From the NCBI GenBank assembly GCA_002316015.1, contig DCCS01000029.1, positions 1 through 28,420 on the forward strand: a DNA stretch of 28,420 bases. The letters are read 5' to 3'. How positions within the stretch are numbered: the first letter of the stretch is position 1; each line of letters begins with the position of its first letter. The notes beneath the pieces were generated by a model, which was not told the origin of the DNA, did no database searches, and worked only from the letters and a program-made list of their open reading frames with translations. Below, one piece after another: positions 21,656 through 28,420 of this stretch. A program made the translations under genes and the position numbers. This stretch comes from Prevotellaceae bacterium UBA1075. Its GTDB lineage: Bacteria > Bacteroidota > Bacteroidia > Bacteroidales > Bacteroidaceae.

Positions 21656-22507
21656 TCAGCGCTCCGTATAGCGGGGATACAGGAAGCGGGGTATGCCAAC
21701 AGCCATGTAGGCCCGGGGCACATGTCCCTTGGGCAAGTTCAGCAGGCGTGCCACCTTGCCGCGCGGCATGAAGCGCAGTGCCATCTGCACCAGCCCCAGA
21801 TACACCTGGCTCACTTGGTGCGCCTCGGCCATGAGCGAGGCGTTCTGATAGGCCAGGTTGCAGTCCTGCCATGCAAAGTCGTACCCCGCCGGCGCGCTGA
21901 ACACAAGCACACACGAGGCATTGCAGCAGCAGGGTGACTCTCCCGACTCCCAGCGTTCTCTGAAGCGTGCCAATTCGGGGGCCTCGGCATACAGGTCGGG
22001 AAGGAGCATCCGGGTGAGCGGACGCATGGGCCTGGCCATCAGCACTCGGGACAGGCCGAGGAAGAAGCGCATCACCACACGCTCCAGTTCATGTATCCGC
22101 GCACCCTCAAGCACCGTGACGCGCACCCTGCGGGTGTTTTCGGCAGTGGGGGCATAGCGGGCCGCCTCGAGCATGTCATCAAGCACTGCGCGGGGAACTG
22201 GGCAGTCGGTGATGGTGCGGTTGGACCGGCGCGCATGCAACAGTTCCATCAGACTCTCGGGACTGGGGAGCAGGTCGCGTCTCACCTCATGCACACACCC
22301 AGGAGGGAACAGCGAATGGCGCAATGCGCCTGTCTCGCACACATCCACGCAGTGACCGCATCCTATGCACTGGCCGGCGGCACGCATCTGGGGCACACGC
22401 CCGCTGGTCCAGGCCAGCACCGAGGCCGGGCACACCTGCACACAACGCTGGCAGTGGCGGCACAGGCTGGGTTCCACACTTATATTGACATTACGTTCTG
22501 TATTCAT
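21656..22507 (-). CDS. Ferredoxin-nitroreductase fusion protein
   Basis: 283 residues. The N-terminus is an 8Fe ferredoxin domain with two CxxCxxCxxxC clusters (C16, C19, C22, C26 and C47, C50, C53, C57). A nitroreductase domain follows from about residue 85 (RRSNRTI, MLEAARYAPTAENTRRV) and should bind FMN. The chain would pass electrons from the two [4Fe-4S] clusters to FMN and reduce a still unknown substrate such as a nitro, quinone or flavin-type compound. Such fusions are common in anaerobic Bacteroidales and clostridia. A Cys-rich CCCNASC segment in the reductase part is unusual. The start MNTERNVN at 22507 is preferred to an upstream in-frame Met. Cytoplasmic. Confidence 0.92.
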   Translation of the reverse strand: MNTERNVNISVEPSLCRHCQRCVQVCPASVLAWTSGRVPQMRAAGQCIGCGHCVDVCETGALRHSLFPPGCVHEVRRDLLPSPESLMELLHARRSNRTITDCPVPRAVLDDMLEAARYAPTAENTRRVRVTVLEGARIHELERVVMRFFLGLSRVLMARPMRPLTRMLLPDLYAEAPELARFRERWESGESPCCCNASCVLVFSAPAGYDFAWQDCNLAYQNASLMAEAHQVSQVYLGLVQMALRFMPRGKVARLLNLPKGHVPRAYMAVGIPRFLYPRYTER

Positions 22508-22630
22508 AAATAGAGGGGGAGGATAAAATGATTTTGGGAACATAGGGAAGCCACCTCCTGGCCAGACGTGCTCTCCCTTCAGGGTTTGCGCTTGGTTTGG
22601 TCATATGCATCCTGTGGCGGAGACGGCAGT

Positions 22631-22653
22631 CAGGGCACACCATCCCTGCCCTG
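22631..22653 (-). terminator. Small hairpin after the CPBP gene
   Basis: CAGGGCA (22631-22637) and TGCCCTG (22647-22653) form a perfect 7-bp stem 28 nt beyond the stop of the CPBP gene on the minus strand. There is no U-tract. Confidence 0.35.
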
Positions 22654-22680
22654 GGCGCATCCTTCCAGGAGTATTTCCTG

Positions 22681-23541
22681 TCATTCCTCATTGTCCCCAG
22701 GTGTTTCCGCCACTGGATAGCAGCGCACAAAGACCATGAATAGCCACACACACAGCAGCGCGGAAACGGCCATCACCACAATAGCCACAGGGTCTCCGCC
22801 CATCCACTTCCCCCATGTGAAAGTGCGGGCAGGGTCGCCCAGAGCCCTCGTCAGCCCCACACAGAGGAGGTTGTTGGCCATATGCAAAAGACAGGGAAGC
22901 ACGATGTTGCCCGTACGCCAATACACCACGCCCAGCATCATTCCTATGACGAAAGCCGCAGGCATCTGCGCCGGATTGACATGGATGGCACCAAAGACGA
23001 ACGAGGAGTTGAGGATAGCCCTCCCGGGGGAGACCCTCTCATGCAGCATGCCACCCAGCAGAGCCTCGCGGAAGACGGCCTCTTCCACCAGCGGCCCCAC
23101 CACTCCCACAGCCAGGACACCTGGCAGCGTGCTCATGAGTCCTGCCAGGCTGTCACCAGCCCAGTCGGGCAGGTCAAAGCGCTCAAAGAACAGGTTGACG
23201 GCCAGCACACCCGCCGCGAAGGCCAGCAGAACCAGCGGTGCCTGGTGCCAGCACACCCCGCGCGGGTCAAGAGCCCTGGGGAAGCGCAGGCTTCCCGTGA
23301 GCCTGGCCAGCACATACAGCGTGACGGCACCCGACACAAATATGATTGCGGCCATCTCGCCAAAGCCCAGCGGCGGCATCCCGTCGGGACAGGAACTGGC
23401 AGAGAAGAAGTGCCCGCCCGTCTGCCAGGCATTCTTGCACATGGTGCCAAGCATTGCCAGCACACTCACCAGGACTGAGGTCACGCCCTGTATGACGGCA
23501 AACAACAGCACCGCCAAGAGCGGCTTCAAGTACCTCCTCAT
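22681..23541 (-). CDS. CPBP family intramembrane metalloprotease
   Basis: 286 residues with about seven to eight transmembrane helices. The Abi/CAAX-protease catalytic motifs are present: VEEAVFREALLG (E153, E154, R158), FGAIHVNP (H187) and LLHMANN (H221). In eukaryotes this fold removes -AAX tripeptides; bacterial members are of uncertain role, some giving bacteriocin self-immunity or releasing peptides. The start MRRYLKP at 23541 overlaps the ispG stop by ATGA, so it is last in the rpoN-PAP2-purE-ispG transcription unit. The link to isoprenoid synthesis is positional only. Confidence 0.9.
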   Translation of the reverse strand: MRRYLKPLLAVLLFAVIQGVTSVLVSVLAMLGTMCKNAWQTGGHFFSASSCPDGMPPLGFGEMAAIIFVSGAVTLYVLARLTGSLRFPRALDPRGVCWHQAPLVLLAFAAGVLAVNLFFERFDLPDWAGDSLAGLMSTLPGVLAVGVVGPLVEEAVFREALLGGMLHERVSPGRAILNSSFVFGAIHVNPAQMPAAFVIGMMLGVVYWRTGNIVLPCLLHMANNLLCVGLTRALGDPARTFTWGKWMGGDPVAIVVMAVSALLCVWLFMVFVRCYPVAETPGDNEE

Positions 23542-25025
23542 CCTTGTCCCGTTTTTAAAGGATTCTTGGTATGAGGTTCCCCGTTGCCGCAGACGCGGAG
23601 TGCGCTGTCTTCTCTTATCAGTTGGAGCAGACGCGTCACGGCCTCCCCTTCGGGTATGTTCTTCTCCACGCAAACCTTTCCCCTGTAGAGCGACACCTTG
23701 TGCCTGGCCGCGCCCACATACCCGTAGTCAGCATCGGCCATCTCGCCCGGGCCGTTCACTATGCATCCCATGATGGCTATCTTGAGCGTGTTGAGATGTG
23801 GCAGGGTGGCGGAAGCCTCGCGCACAGCGTCCTTGATGCGGGCGATGGTTCCCTGCAGGTCATAGAGCGTACGCCCGCACCCGGGGCACGATATGAACTC
23901 AGTATGGGTAAACCGCACGCGCGCCGCCTGCAGGATGCTGTCGGCCAGAGCGGCCTGGGGCACGCCCTTGTTGACCACCACCAGGCTGGTGGCACGCCGG
24001 TCTATCAGAGGCGCGCCGGCCGCCATGGCCGCCTTGAGCATCAGGTCCTCGGCATCGTCCTCGTCCAGCGAGAGCCTCATCACGCCGTCCACGATGGGCA
24101 CCGTGCGGCGCAGGCGTGCACATTCGGGAATGAAACTCACCAGTTTGCGTGCCACAGGTATCTCGCTTTCGGGCTTCTCGGAGAGTGACACGCGTATGGT
24201 GTCGCCCAGTCCCTCGGTGAGCAGCGCGCCTATGCCCACGGCACTGCGCACTCTCCCGTCCTCGCCCTCACCCGCCTCGGTCACTCCCAGATGCAGGGGG
24301 AAATGCATGCCCTCGCGGTCCATGGCCTGCACCAGAAGGCGCACCGAGCGCACCATCACCACGGTGTTGCTGGCCTTGACGCTGAGCACCACATCGCGGA
24401 AACCGGCCTTGCGGCATACGCGCAGGAACTCCATGCATGACTCCACAATGCCCTGTGGCGTGTCGCCAAAGCGTGACATGATGCGGTCAGAGAGCGACCC
24501 GTGGTTCACGCCTATGCGCACCGCCGTGTGGTGCTCGCGGCAGATGGCCAGGAAAGGCAGCAAGCGTGCCTCTATCTTGCGCACCTCGTCGGCATACTCG
24601 GCATCGCTGTAGGAGAGTTTCTTGAAGGTGCGCGCGGGATCCACATAGTTTCCGGGGTTGATGCGCACCTTCTCGCAGCAGGTGGCGGCCACATCGGCCA
24701 CGGCGGGGTTGAAATGCACATCGGCCACCAGGGGGGTCATGATGCCCTCGGCCCTGAGGCGCGCCGATATGTTCCTCATGTTCTCTGCCTCGCGTGTGCC
24801 CTGTGTGGTGAGCCTCACCAGCTCGCCTCCGGCGGCGATGATGCGCTTGGCCTGTGCCACGCACGCCTCGGTGTCGTTGGTGTCGGTAGTGGTCATCGAC
24901 TGCAGCCGGATGGGGTTCTCCCCGCCGATGCCTATGTGCCCCACCCTGGCCACACTGCTGCGGCGGCGCGCGTAGGGAGCTTCGGGAGGCAGGCCCGCGT
25001 GGTGGTCGGTATCTTGTTGTGTCAT
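23538..25025 (-). CDS. ispG: 4-hydroxy-3-methylbut-2-enyl diphosphate synthase (IspG/GcpE)
   Basis: A 495-residue [4Fe-4S] enzyme of the MEP isoprenoid pathway that converts MEcPP to HMBPP. The N-terminal TIM barrel has VADVHFNP, RINPGN, RIGVNHGSLS and LGVTEAGEGEDG. The iron-sulphur domain has SCPGCGRTLYD (C380, C383) and MGCIVNGPGEMADADYGYVG (C421, E428). Between them about 65 residues (roughly 296-362) are inserted relative to the short E. coli form. Bacteroidota and plant enzymes usually carry a much larger inserted domain and exceed 600 residues, so this insert looks cut down. The reading frame is intact and all cluster ligands are present. It is 12 nt downstream of purE. Confidence 0.96.
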   Translation of the reverse strand: MTQQDTDHHAGLPPEAPYARRRSSVARVGHIGIGGENPIRLQSMTTTDTNDTEACVAQAKRIIAAGGELVRLTTQGTREAENMRNISARLRAEGIMTPLVADVHFNPAVADVAATCCEKVRINPGNYVDPARTFKKLSYSDAEYADEVRKIEARLLPFLAICREHHTAVRIGVNHGSLSDRIMSRFGDTPQGIVESCMEFLRVCRKAGFRDVVLSVKASNTVVMVRSVRLLVQAMDREGMHFPLHLGVTEAGEGEDGRVRSAVGIGALLTEGLGDTIRVSLSEKPESEIPVARKLVSFIPECARLRRTVPIVDGVMRLSLDEDDAEDLMLKAAMAAGAPLIDRRATSLVVVNKGVPQAALADSILQAARVRFTHTEFISCPGCGRTLYDLQGTIARIKDAVREASATLPHLNTLKIAIMGCIVNGPGEMADADYGYVGAARHKVSLYRGKVCVEKNIPEGEAVTRLLQLIREDSALRVCGNGEPHTKNPLKTGQG

Positions 25026-25037
25026 GGCCTTGCTGCC

Positions 25038-25553
25038 TTACTTCTCACCACCGCACTTGTACTCGTACCTGAGGGTTGCCAGGTCGCGGTTGGCCTTGGC
25101 GATCTTCTCGCCCAGCCCATCCTTGTAGGCGCGCAGGCGCGACGCCACACGCTTGTCCTGCAGGGCCAGGATCTGCATGGCCAGGATGGCCGCGTTGAGC
25201 GAGGCGTTCACGCCCACCGTGGCCACAGGAATGCCTGGAGGCATCTGTATGATGGACAGCATGGCGTCCAGTCCGTCAAGCATGCCCTTGACGGGCACGC
25301 CTATGACCGGCACCGTGGTGCTGGCGGCAATGACCCCGGGCAGGGCCGCCGCCATTCCGGCCGCCGCGATAATCACCTTGATGCCCCGGTCCTCGGCCGA
25401 GCGCGCAAACACCTCGACATCATCGGGCGTGCGGTGGGCCGACAGGGCGTTCACTTCAAAAGGTATCTGCTGCTCGTTCAGGAAGGCGAGGGCCTTTTCC
25501 ATGACGGGCAGGTCACTGGTGCTGCCCATAATCACACTTACAATAGGTTCCAT
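25038..25553 (-). CDS. purE: N5-carboxyaminoimidazole ribonucleotide mutase (PurE)
   Basis: A 171-residue enzyme of de novo purine synthesis that converts N5-CAIR to CAIR; class I (mutase) type. GSTSDLPVM (10-18) binds the nucleotide phosphate, SAHRTPD (38-44) carries the catalytic His40, and AAGMAAALPGVIAA and PVIGVPVKG are standard. PurK is not in the window. The gene is 92 nt behind the PAP2 gene and 12 nt ahead of ispG on the same strand. I saw no promoter of its own. Confidence 0.96.
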   Translation of the reverse strand: MEPIVSVIMGSTSDLPVMEKALAFLNEQQIPFEVNALSAHRTPDDVEVFARSAEDRGIKVIIAAAGMAAALPGVIAASTTVPVIGVPVKGMLDGLDAMLSIIQMPPGIPVATVGVNASLNAAILAMQILALQDKRVASRLRAYKDGLGEKIAKANRDLATLRYEYKCGGEK

Positions 25554-25645
25554 CTGTTTTGGGTTTTATGTTTGTTTCCTTCTTCACCACCCCGCGCCTG
25601 CCTCGCCACCACATCTGGTGTGGCGAAGTGCGGGAAACGGGTGTC

Positions 25646-26257
25646 TCACATCACCCTGATGCCCGAATAGCCGCACAGCACGCCCAACAACGCGCCTGCC
25701 AGCACCTGCCACAACGTGTGCTGACGCAGCAGGGTACGGCTGGTCATCACCAGGCCGCACAGCAGGATGCTGCCGCACAGCCACCACACAGGATTGAAGC
25801 CGAAGAGTTGGGCGTAAGCCATAAGCGCGCCTGTCACGGCACCCGCGCCCGCCGAGTGCATGCTCACCTTCCACCTGAGATTGACCAGCAGGCAGGCCGC
25901 CTGCACCAGCAGGCTCACGGCCAGGACGGCCAGCATGAAGCGCGGCAAATGAATGCCGCGCATGATGAACATGCAAAAGAGGTAACAGCAGAGATGTATG
26001 GCATAGGGCACTATGCGCCTCTGTTGCTGTCTCAGGTCACGGGCGCTCCATCCTCTGAGACGCCGGTAACCATTGGTACACACCGTGGGCAGAGCCACGG
26101 TGAAGAAATACACCATAGCCAACACCCACAACTTGAACACCCACGGGAAGATGTTCATGTATGTGAAGACAAACAGGATAATGAATCCCACCAGCGGATA
26201 GTAGGCGGGACGGAAGAGTGCCGAGAGCACCCGTGCTATGGTGACAATGGTCTTCAT
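25646..26257 (-). CDS. PAP2-type membrane phosphatase
   Basis: 203 residues with about five to six transmembrane helices. Motifs corresponding to PAP2 C2 and C3 are present: KVSMHSAGAGAVTG (His in the SxHxAG form) and SRTLLRQHTLWQVLAGALLG, with His and a Gln where Asp is usual. Members hydrolyse lipid phosphates such as undecaprenyl pyrophosphate or phosphatidylglycerol phosphate at the membrane face. The C1 motif KxxxxxxRP is not clear, so activity is not certain. It overlaps the rpoN stop by ATGA and is therefore translated with it. The substrate is unknown. Confidence 0.82.
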   Translation of the reverse strand: MKTIVTIARVLSALFRPAYYPLVGFIILFVFTYMNIFPWVFKLWVLAMVYFFTVALPTVCTNGYRRLRGWSARDLRQQQRRIVPYAIHLCCYLFCMFIMRGIHLPRFMLAVLAVSLLVQAACLLVNLRWKVSMHSAGAGAVTGALMAYAQLFGFNPVWWLCGSILLCGLVMTSRTLLRQHTLWQVLAGALLGVLCGYSGIRVM

Positions 26258-27738
26258 CTTCTCATTCTTGCCGGCGGGATGCCCATCATGTCACGGTACT
26301 TGGCCACCGTGCGCCTGGCTATGGGATAGCCCGCGCCAGCCATGAGCTCGGTGAGCCGCTCGTCGCTGAGCGGACTGGCCTTGTCCTCGCCCTCCACCAG
26401 TTCGCGCAGCTTGGCCTTCACCGCACGCTGGGTCACCTGGGCACCGCTGTCAGTCCCGACACTCTTGCGCTGGAAGAACCACCTTAGGGGGTAGATGCCG
26501 AAGCTGGTCTGCACATACTTGCTGTTGCTCACGCGGCTGATGGTGCTTATGTCGTAGCCGGTGCGCCCTGCAATATCCTCGAGCACCATGGGACGGAGCT
26601 GGCTTTCGTCTCCCGTGAGGAAGAAGGGACGCTGCCAACTGATGATGGCCTGCATGGTGCGCATCATGGTCTCCCTGCGCTGCAGCAGAGCCTGGATAAA
26701 CATCTGCCCACGCTCCACATAGCGGCGCGTGAAACGCATGTCCTCCAGTTCGGAGCGGCTCAGCCTGCCAGTGCCCCGCCTCTCATAGGAAGCCAGGCGG
26801 CCTGTAGCGTCATCGCTGATGGTGAGCGAGGGCATGTCGCCCTCGTTAAGTGTCATGGTGATATTCCCGTCGGTGTCAGTGTCAACAAGGAAGTCGGGAG
26901 TGACATGCTGGCCAGCCGTCCCGTCGCGCTCGCCCAGGGAGAACCCCGGATGCGGGTCAAGACGCAGTATCTCGCGCTTGACACCCTCCACGGTACGCTC
27001 GTCCAGGTGGAGCGTGCGCGCTATCCTGTCCCACCGCTTATGCATAAAATCGTCAAAGCAGGAACGCAAGACCTGGGTGGTCTCCTTGCGGAAGCGCACA
27101 TGAGGGAGACGCGCGACCTGCAGCAGCAGGCATTCCTGCAGGGACCGCGCGCCGATGCCGGGCGGGTCAAACTGCCACAGGACGTGCAGCATCGTCTCCA
27201 GCTCGTGGCTGTCGGTGGTGATGCCCTGGTATATCTCGGCCTCATCGGCCAGCTGGTCAAGTGACTTGGGGAGCAGGCCGTCCTCGCCCAACGAGCCCAC
27301 CAGGTACTCGAGCACCTGCTCCTGGTGGGGAGTGAGGTCATACTCGTGGGCCTGGTCCTTCAGATGGTCGTAAAAGGAGAGCGTGGAGCGGTAGTCCATG
27401 TTCTCGGGACGGCCGGCCCCCGCAGGGTTGCCCAGCAGATGGTCGGGCATATCGTCCTCGGAGCCATAGTCGCCCACACGCTCGTCGGCAGCCGTCCCGT
27501 CGCCATCGGGCTGGATGTCCCCGCCATCGCCATTGCCTGCCACAGATGCCGGGTCATCGCTGTCCTCACGGGACTTTTCCAGCCAGGGATTCTCCATGCA
27601 CTCATTGTCCACCCTCTGGCGGAGGGCATCCACGGGCATCTCCATGAGCCTGGCCAGCAGCACCTGCTGTGGCACCTGTGTCTGCACCTGCACCTGCTGC
27701 TGGCTTTGTTGCTGTCCAAGTACGTTCTTCTGCTCCAT
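26254..27738 (-). CDS. rpoN: RNA polymerase sigma-54 factor
   Basis: A 494-residue alternative sigma factor that recognises -24/-12 promoters and needs enhancer-binding ATPases to open them. The Gln-rich region I (MEQKN... QTQVPQQVLLARLMEMPVD) interacts with activators. An acidic region II (about 50-100) and the core-binding region III follow. The C-terminal HTH (about 375-400) and the RpoN box ARRTVAKYRDMM close the protein, ending PPARMRR. The start is fixed by the family's region I. A -7 promoter box lies only 10 nt upstream, giving a near-leaderless message. It is the first gene of the cluster. Confidence 0.96.
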   Translation of the reverse strand: MEQKNVLGQQQSQQQVQVQTQVPQQVLLARLMEMPVDALRQRVDNECMENPWLEKSREDSDDPASVAGNGDGGDIQPDGDGTAADERVGDYGSEDDMPDHLLGNPAGAGRPENMDYRSTLSFYDHLKDQAHEYDLTPHQEQVLEYLVGSLGEDGLLPKSLDQLADEAEIYQGITTDSHELETMLHVLWQFDPPGIGARSLQECLLLQVARLPHVRFRKETTQVLRSCFDDFMHKRWDRIARTLHLDERTVEGVKREILRLDPHPGFSLGERDGTAGQHVTPDFLVDTDTDGNITMTLNEGDMPSLTISDDATGRLASYERRGTGRLSRSELEDMRFTRRYVERGQMFIQALLQRRETMMRTMQAIISWQRPFFLTGDESQLRPMVLEDIAGRTGYDISTISRVSNSKYVQTSFGIYPLRWFFQRKSVGTDSGAQVTQRAVKAKLRELVEGEDKASPLSDERLTELMAGAGYPIARRTVAKYRDMMGIPPARMRR

Positions 27739-27748
27739 AATGCAAACG

Positions 27749-27756
27749 CAAAGTTA
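27749..27756 (-). promoter_or_regulatory. rpoN promoter -7 element
   Basis: On the minus strand TAACTTTG is a full TAnnTTTG match. Ten bases separate it from the rpoN ATG, so the 5' leader would be about 4-6 nt. The -33 box is weak (TGTG at 27777-27780). Confidence 0.65.
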
Positions 27757-27791
27757 CAATATTAACCCGAATAATTCACAGGGACACAAAA

Positions 27792-27872
27792 AAGAAGCGT
27801 TTAATTTTGCCCTCTCTACAAATTCCGGCATCCTTATGGTGTTGAAGTCAAAACGCGCGGCAAACGCTTCTT
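27792..27872 (-). other. Long-range hairpin with U-tract; terminator or small RNA 3' end
   Basis: AAGAAGCGTTT (27792-27802) pairs perfectly over 11 bp with 27862-27872. A second TTTTG/CAAAA pairing lies inside (27805-27809 with 27849-27853). On the minus strand the stem runs directly into TTTTTT, like an intrinsic terminator with a large structured loop. It lies upstream of the rpoN promoter. Confidence 0.5.
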
Positions 27873-28215
27873 CCCTCTCCTTTCGCCCATGGACTTGACA
27901 GCACGTCCAAGGGAATTGCCACGGCAGGGAGAGAGTCCAGGGGGTATTGCAAGAGTGGCAGGGACTGTCTGCCCAGGAGAGCCGGCCTCCCTCACCGAGA
28001 CAGGGCAACCGTCTTGGCCAGACAATCTGAAGAACTGGCCCCAAGGGGCTTTCGGGAAGGCACTTCTGTATTATTCGCGGCTCGAGGGGGCTTTCCCCGG
28101 CATCCGGTGATGACTTCCGCCCGCACAGCGCACAAGACCGCATGCCTTCCGAGCCTGCTCTTGCCTGTGCCCCGGCGTGCGGTGTGCGCCCCGTTTTGCA
28201 ATTCCGCTCTCCACA

Positions 28216-28321
28216 GAAGTAGTACTGCATTGGCGGATGAAGTAGTACTGCATTTCCGATAGAAGTAGTACTGCACCGGCGGACGAAGTAGTACTGCACC
28301 GGCGGACGAAGTAGTACTGCA
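28216..28321. repeat. 23-bp tandem repeat, five copies
   Basis: Units begin at 28216, 28239, 28262, 28285 and 28308. The first 14 bases GAAGTAGTACTGCA are identical in all five and include the palindrome AGTACT. The remaining nine vary: TTGGCGGAT, TTTCCGATA, CCGGCGGAC twice, then CCGGGCAAC after the last core. The period is exactly 23 bp. This is far too short for CRISPR spacing. Confidence 0.93.
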
Positions 28322-28322
28322 C

Positions 28323-28354
28323 CGGGCAACGGGGCTATACCTCAAGTTTGCCCG
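28323..28354. terminator. Hairpin at the right edge of the 23-bp array
   Basis: CGGGCAA (28323-28329) pairs with TTGCCCG (28348-28354) around an 18-nt loop, immediately after the last repeat core. It could be a terminator for a gene to the right or part of the repeat's boundary. Confidence 0.35.
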
Positions 28355-28420
28355 ACTTCATTGTTGCGGACGCATTCTTCTCTGTCCGTCCGTTTGTGGA
28401 TAGAAGCTATCCCAGTTCAA

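Larger units (their letters stand above)
27739..28420. other. Long intergenic region without convincing gene
   Basis: 682 bases to the window edge. It contains the rpoN promoter, an 81-nt inverted-repeat structure at 27792-27872, a 23-bp tandem array at 28216-28321, and hairpins at 28323-28354 and 28398-28412. Open frames here are driven by the repeat or have no family resemblance. Positions about 27900-28210 show nothing I can name. Confidence 0.65.

Noticed and set aside
22681..23541. Bacteriocin immunity role for the CPBP protease
   Set aside because: No bacteriocin precursor or export gene is nearby. The gene is embedded in a housekeeping cluster.
27880..28210. Housekeeping RNA (RNase P, tmRNA, SRP or 6S) in the gene-free stretch
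   Set aside because: I could not find the conserved motifs or ends of any of these. Small local hairpins alone are not enough.
28216..28321. CRISPR array
   Set aside because: Conserved cores are 14 nt with 9-nt intervals. CRISPR repeats and spacers are each over 20 nt. No cas gene is present in the window.
27754..28329. Minus-strand frame of 191 codons across the right-hand intergenic region
   Set aside because: Its N-terminal part is the translated 23-bp repeat, and the rest is Cys/Arg/Pro-rich with no family resemblance. It also runs through the hairpin/U-tract and into the rpoN promoter.

Overview
The window is a GC-rich chromosomal segment from a member of the Bacteroidota, most likely order Bacteroidales. 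Three things support this. Promoters match the Bacteroides TAnnTTTG -7 element. Clear Shine-Dalgarno sequences are scarce. The gene families are typical: PorX and PorW/SprE, meso-diaminopimelate dehydrogenase, IspG with a domain insertion, and a Bacteroides-type tyrosine integrase. Genus cannot be fixed from the sequence alone.

Layout. Positions 1-3160 look like the right-hand end of an integrated phage. There is the 3' end of an unknown gene, then a lysis module (holin, Amidase_2 endolysin, and a lipoprotein with a C-terminal membrane anchor that fits a unimolecular spanin). A bidirectional terminator and a convergent tyrosine integrase follow, and the segment abuts the 3' end of a tRNA-Pro(GGG) gene (3161-3233, minus strand). 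Positions 3339-10114 carry a plus-strand run: aroA, a small Cys-containing membrane protein, the PorW/SprE lipoprotein, PorX, and TsaE. PorW and PorX belong to type IX secretion and its regulation.

Positions 10115-10429 hold a hairpin and a 22-bp tandem repeat. Positions 10430-17899 form an envelope-glycan region. It contains a minus-strand operon (GDPD-like protein, LTA-synthase-like phosphotransferase, GtrA-like protein, GtrB-like glycosyltransferase), a divergent plus-strand pair (glycosyltransferase and LPS-kinase-like protein), and a minus-strand ArnT-like GT39 transferase. Positions 18049-22507 are minus-strand single genes or pairs: Ddh, a secreted phytase-like esterase domain protein, a U32 peptidase-family (TrhP-like) protein, and a ferredoxin-nitroreductase fusion. 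Positions 22681-27738 are a compact minus-strand cluster transcribed rpoN, PAP2, purE, ispG, CPBP protease. Several of its junctions are ATGA overlaps.

The last 680 bases have no convincing gene. They carry a long-range inverted repeat ending in a U-tract, a five-copy 23-bp tandem repeat, and small hairpins. The least explained items are the two intergenic tandem arrays of different sequence but matching design (period 22 and 23, each unit centred on a palindromic hexamer), the candidate u-spanin, the LTA-synthase/GDPD/Gtr operon in a Gram-negative, and an IspG whose inserted domain appears much reduced.
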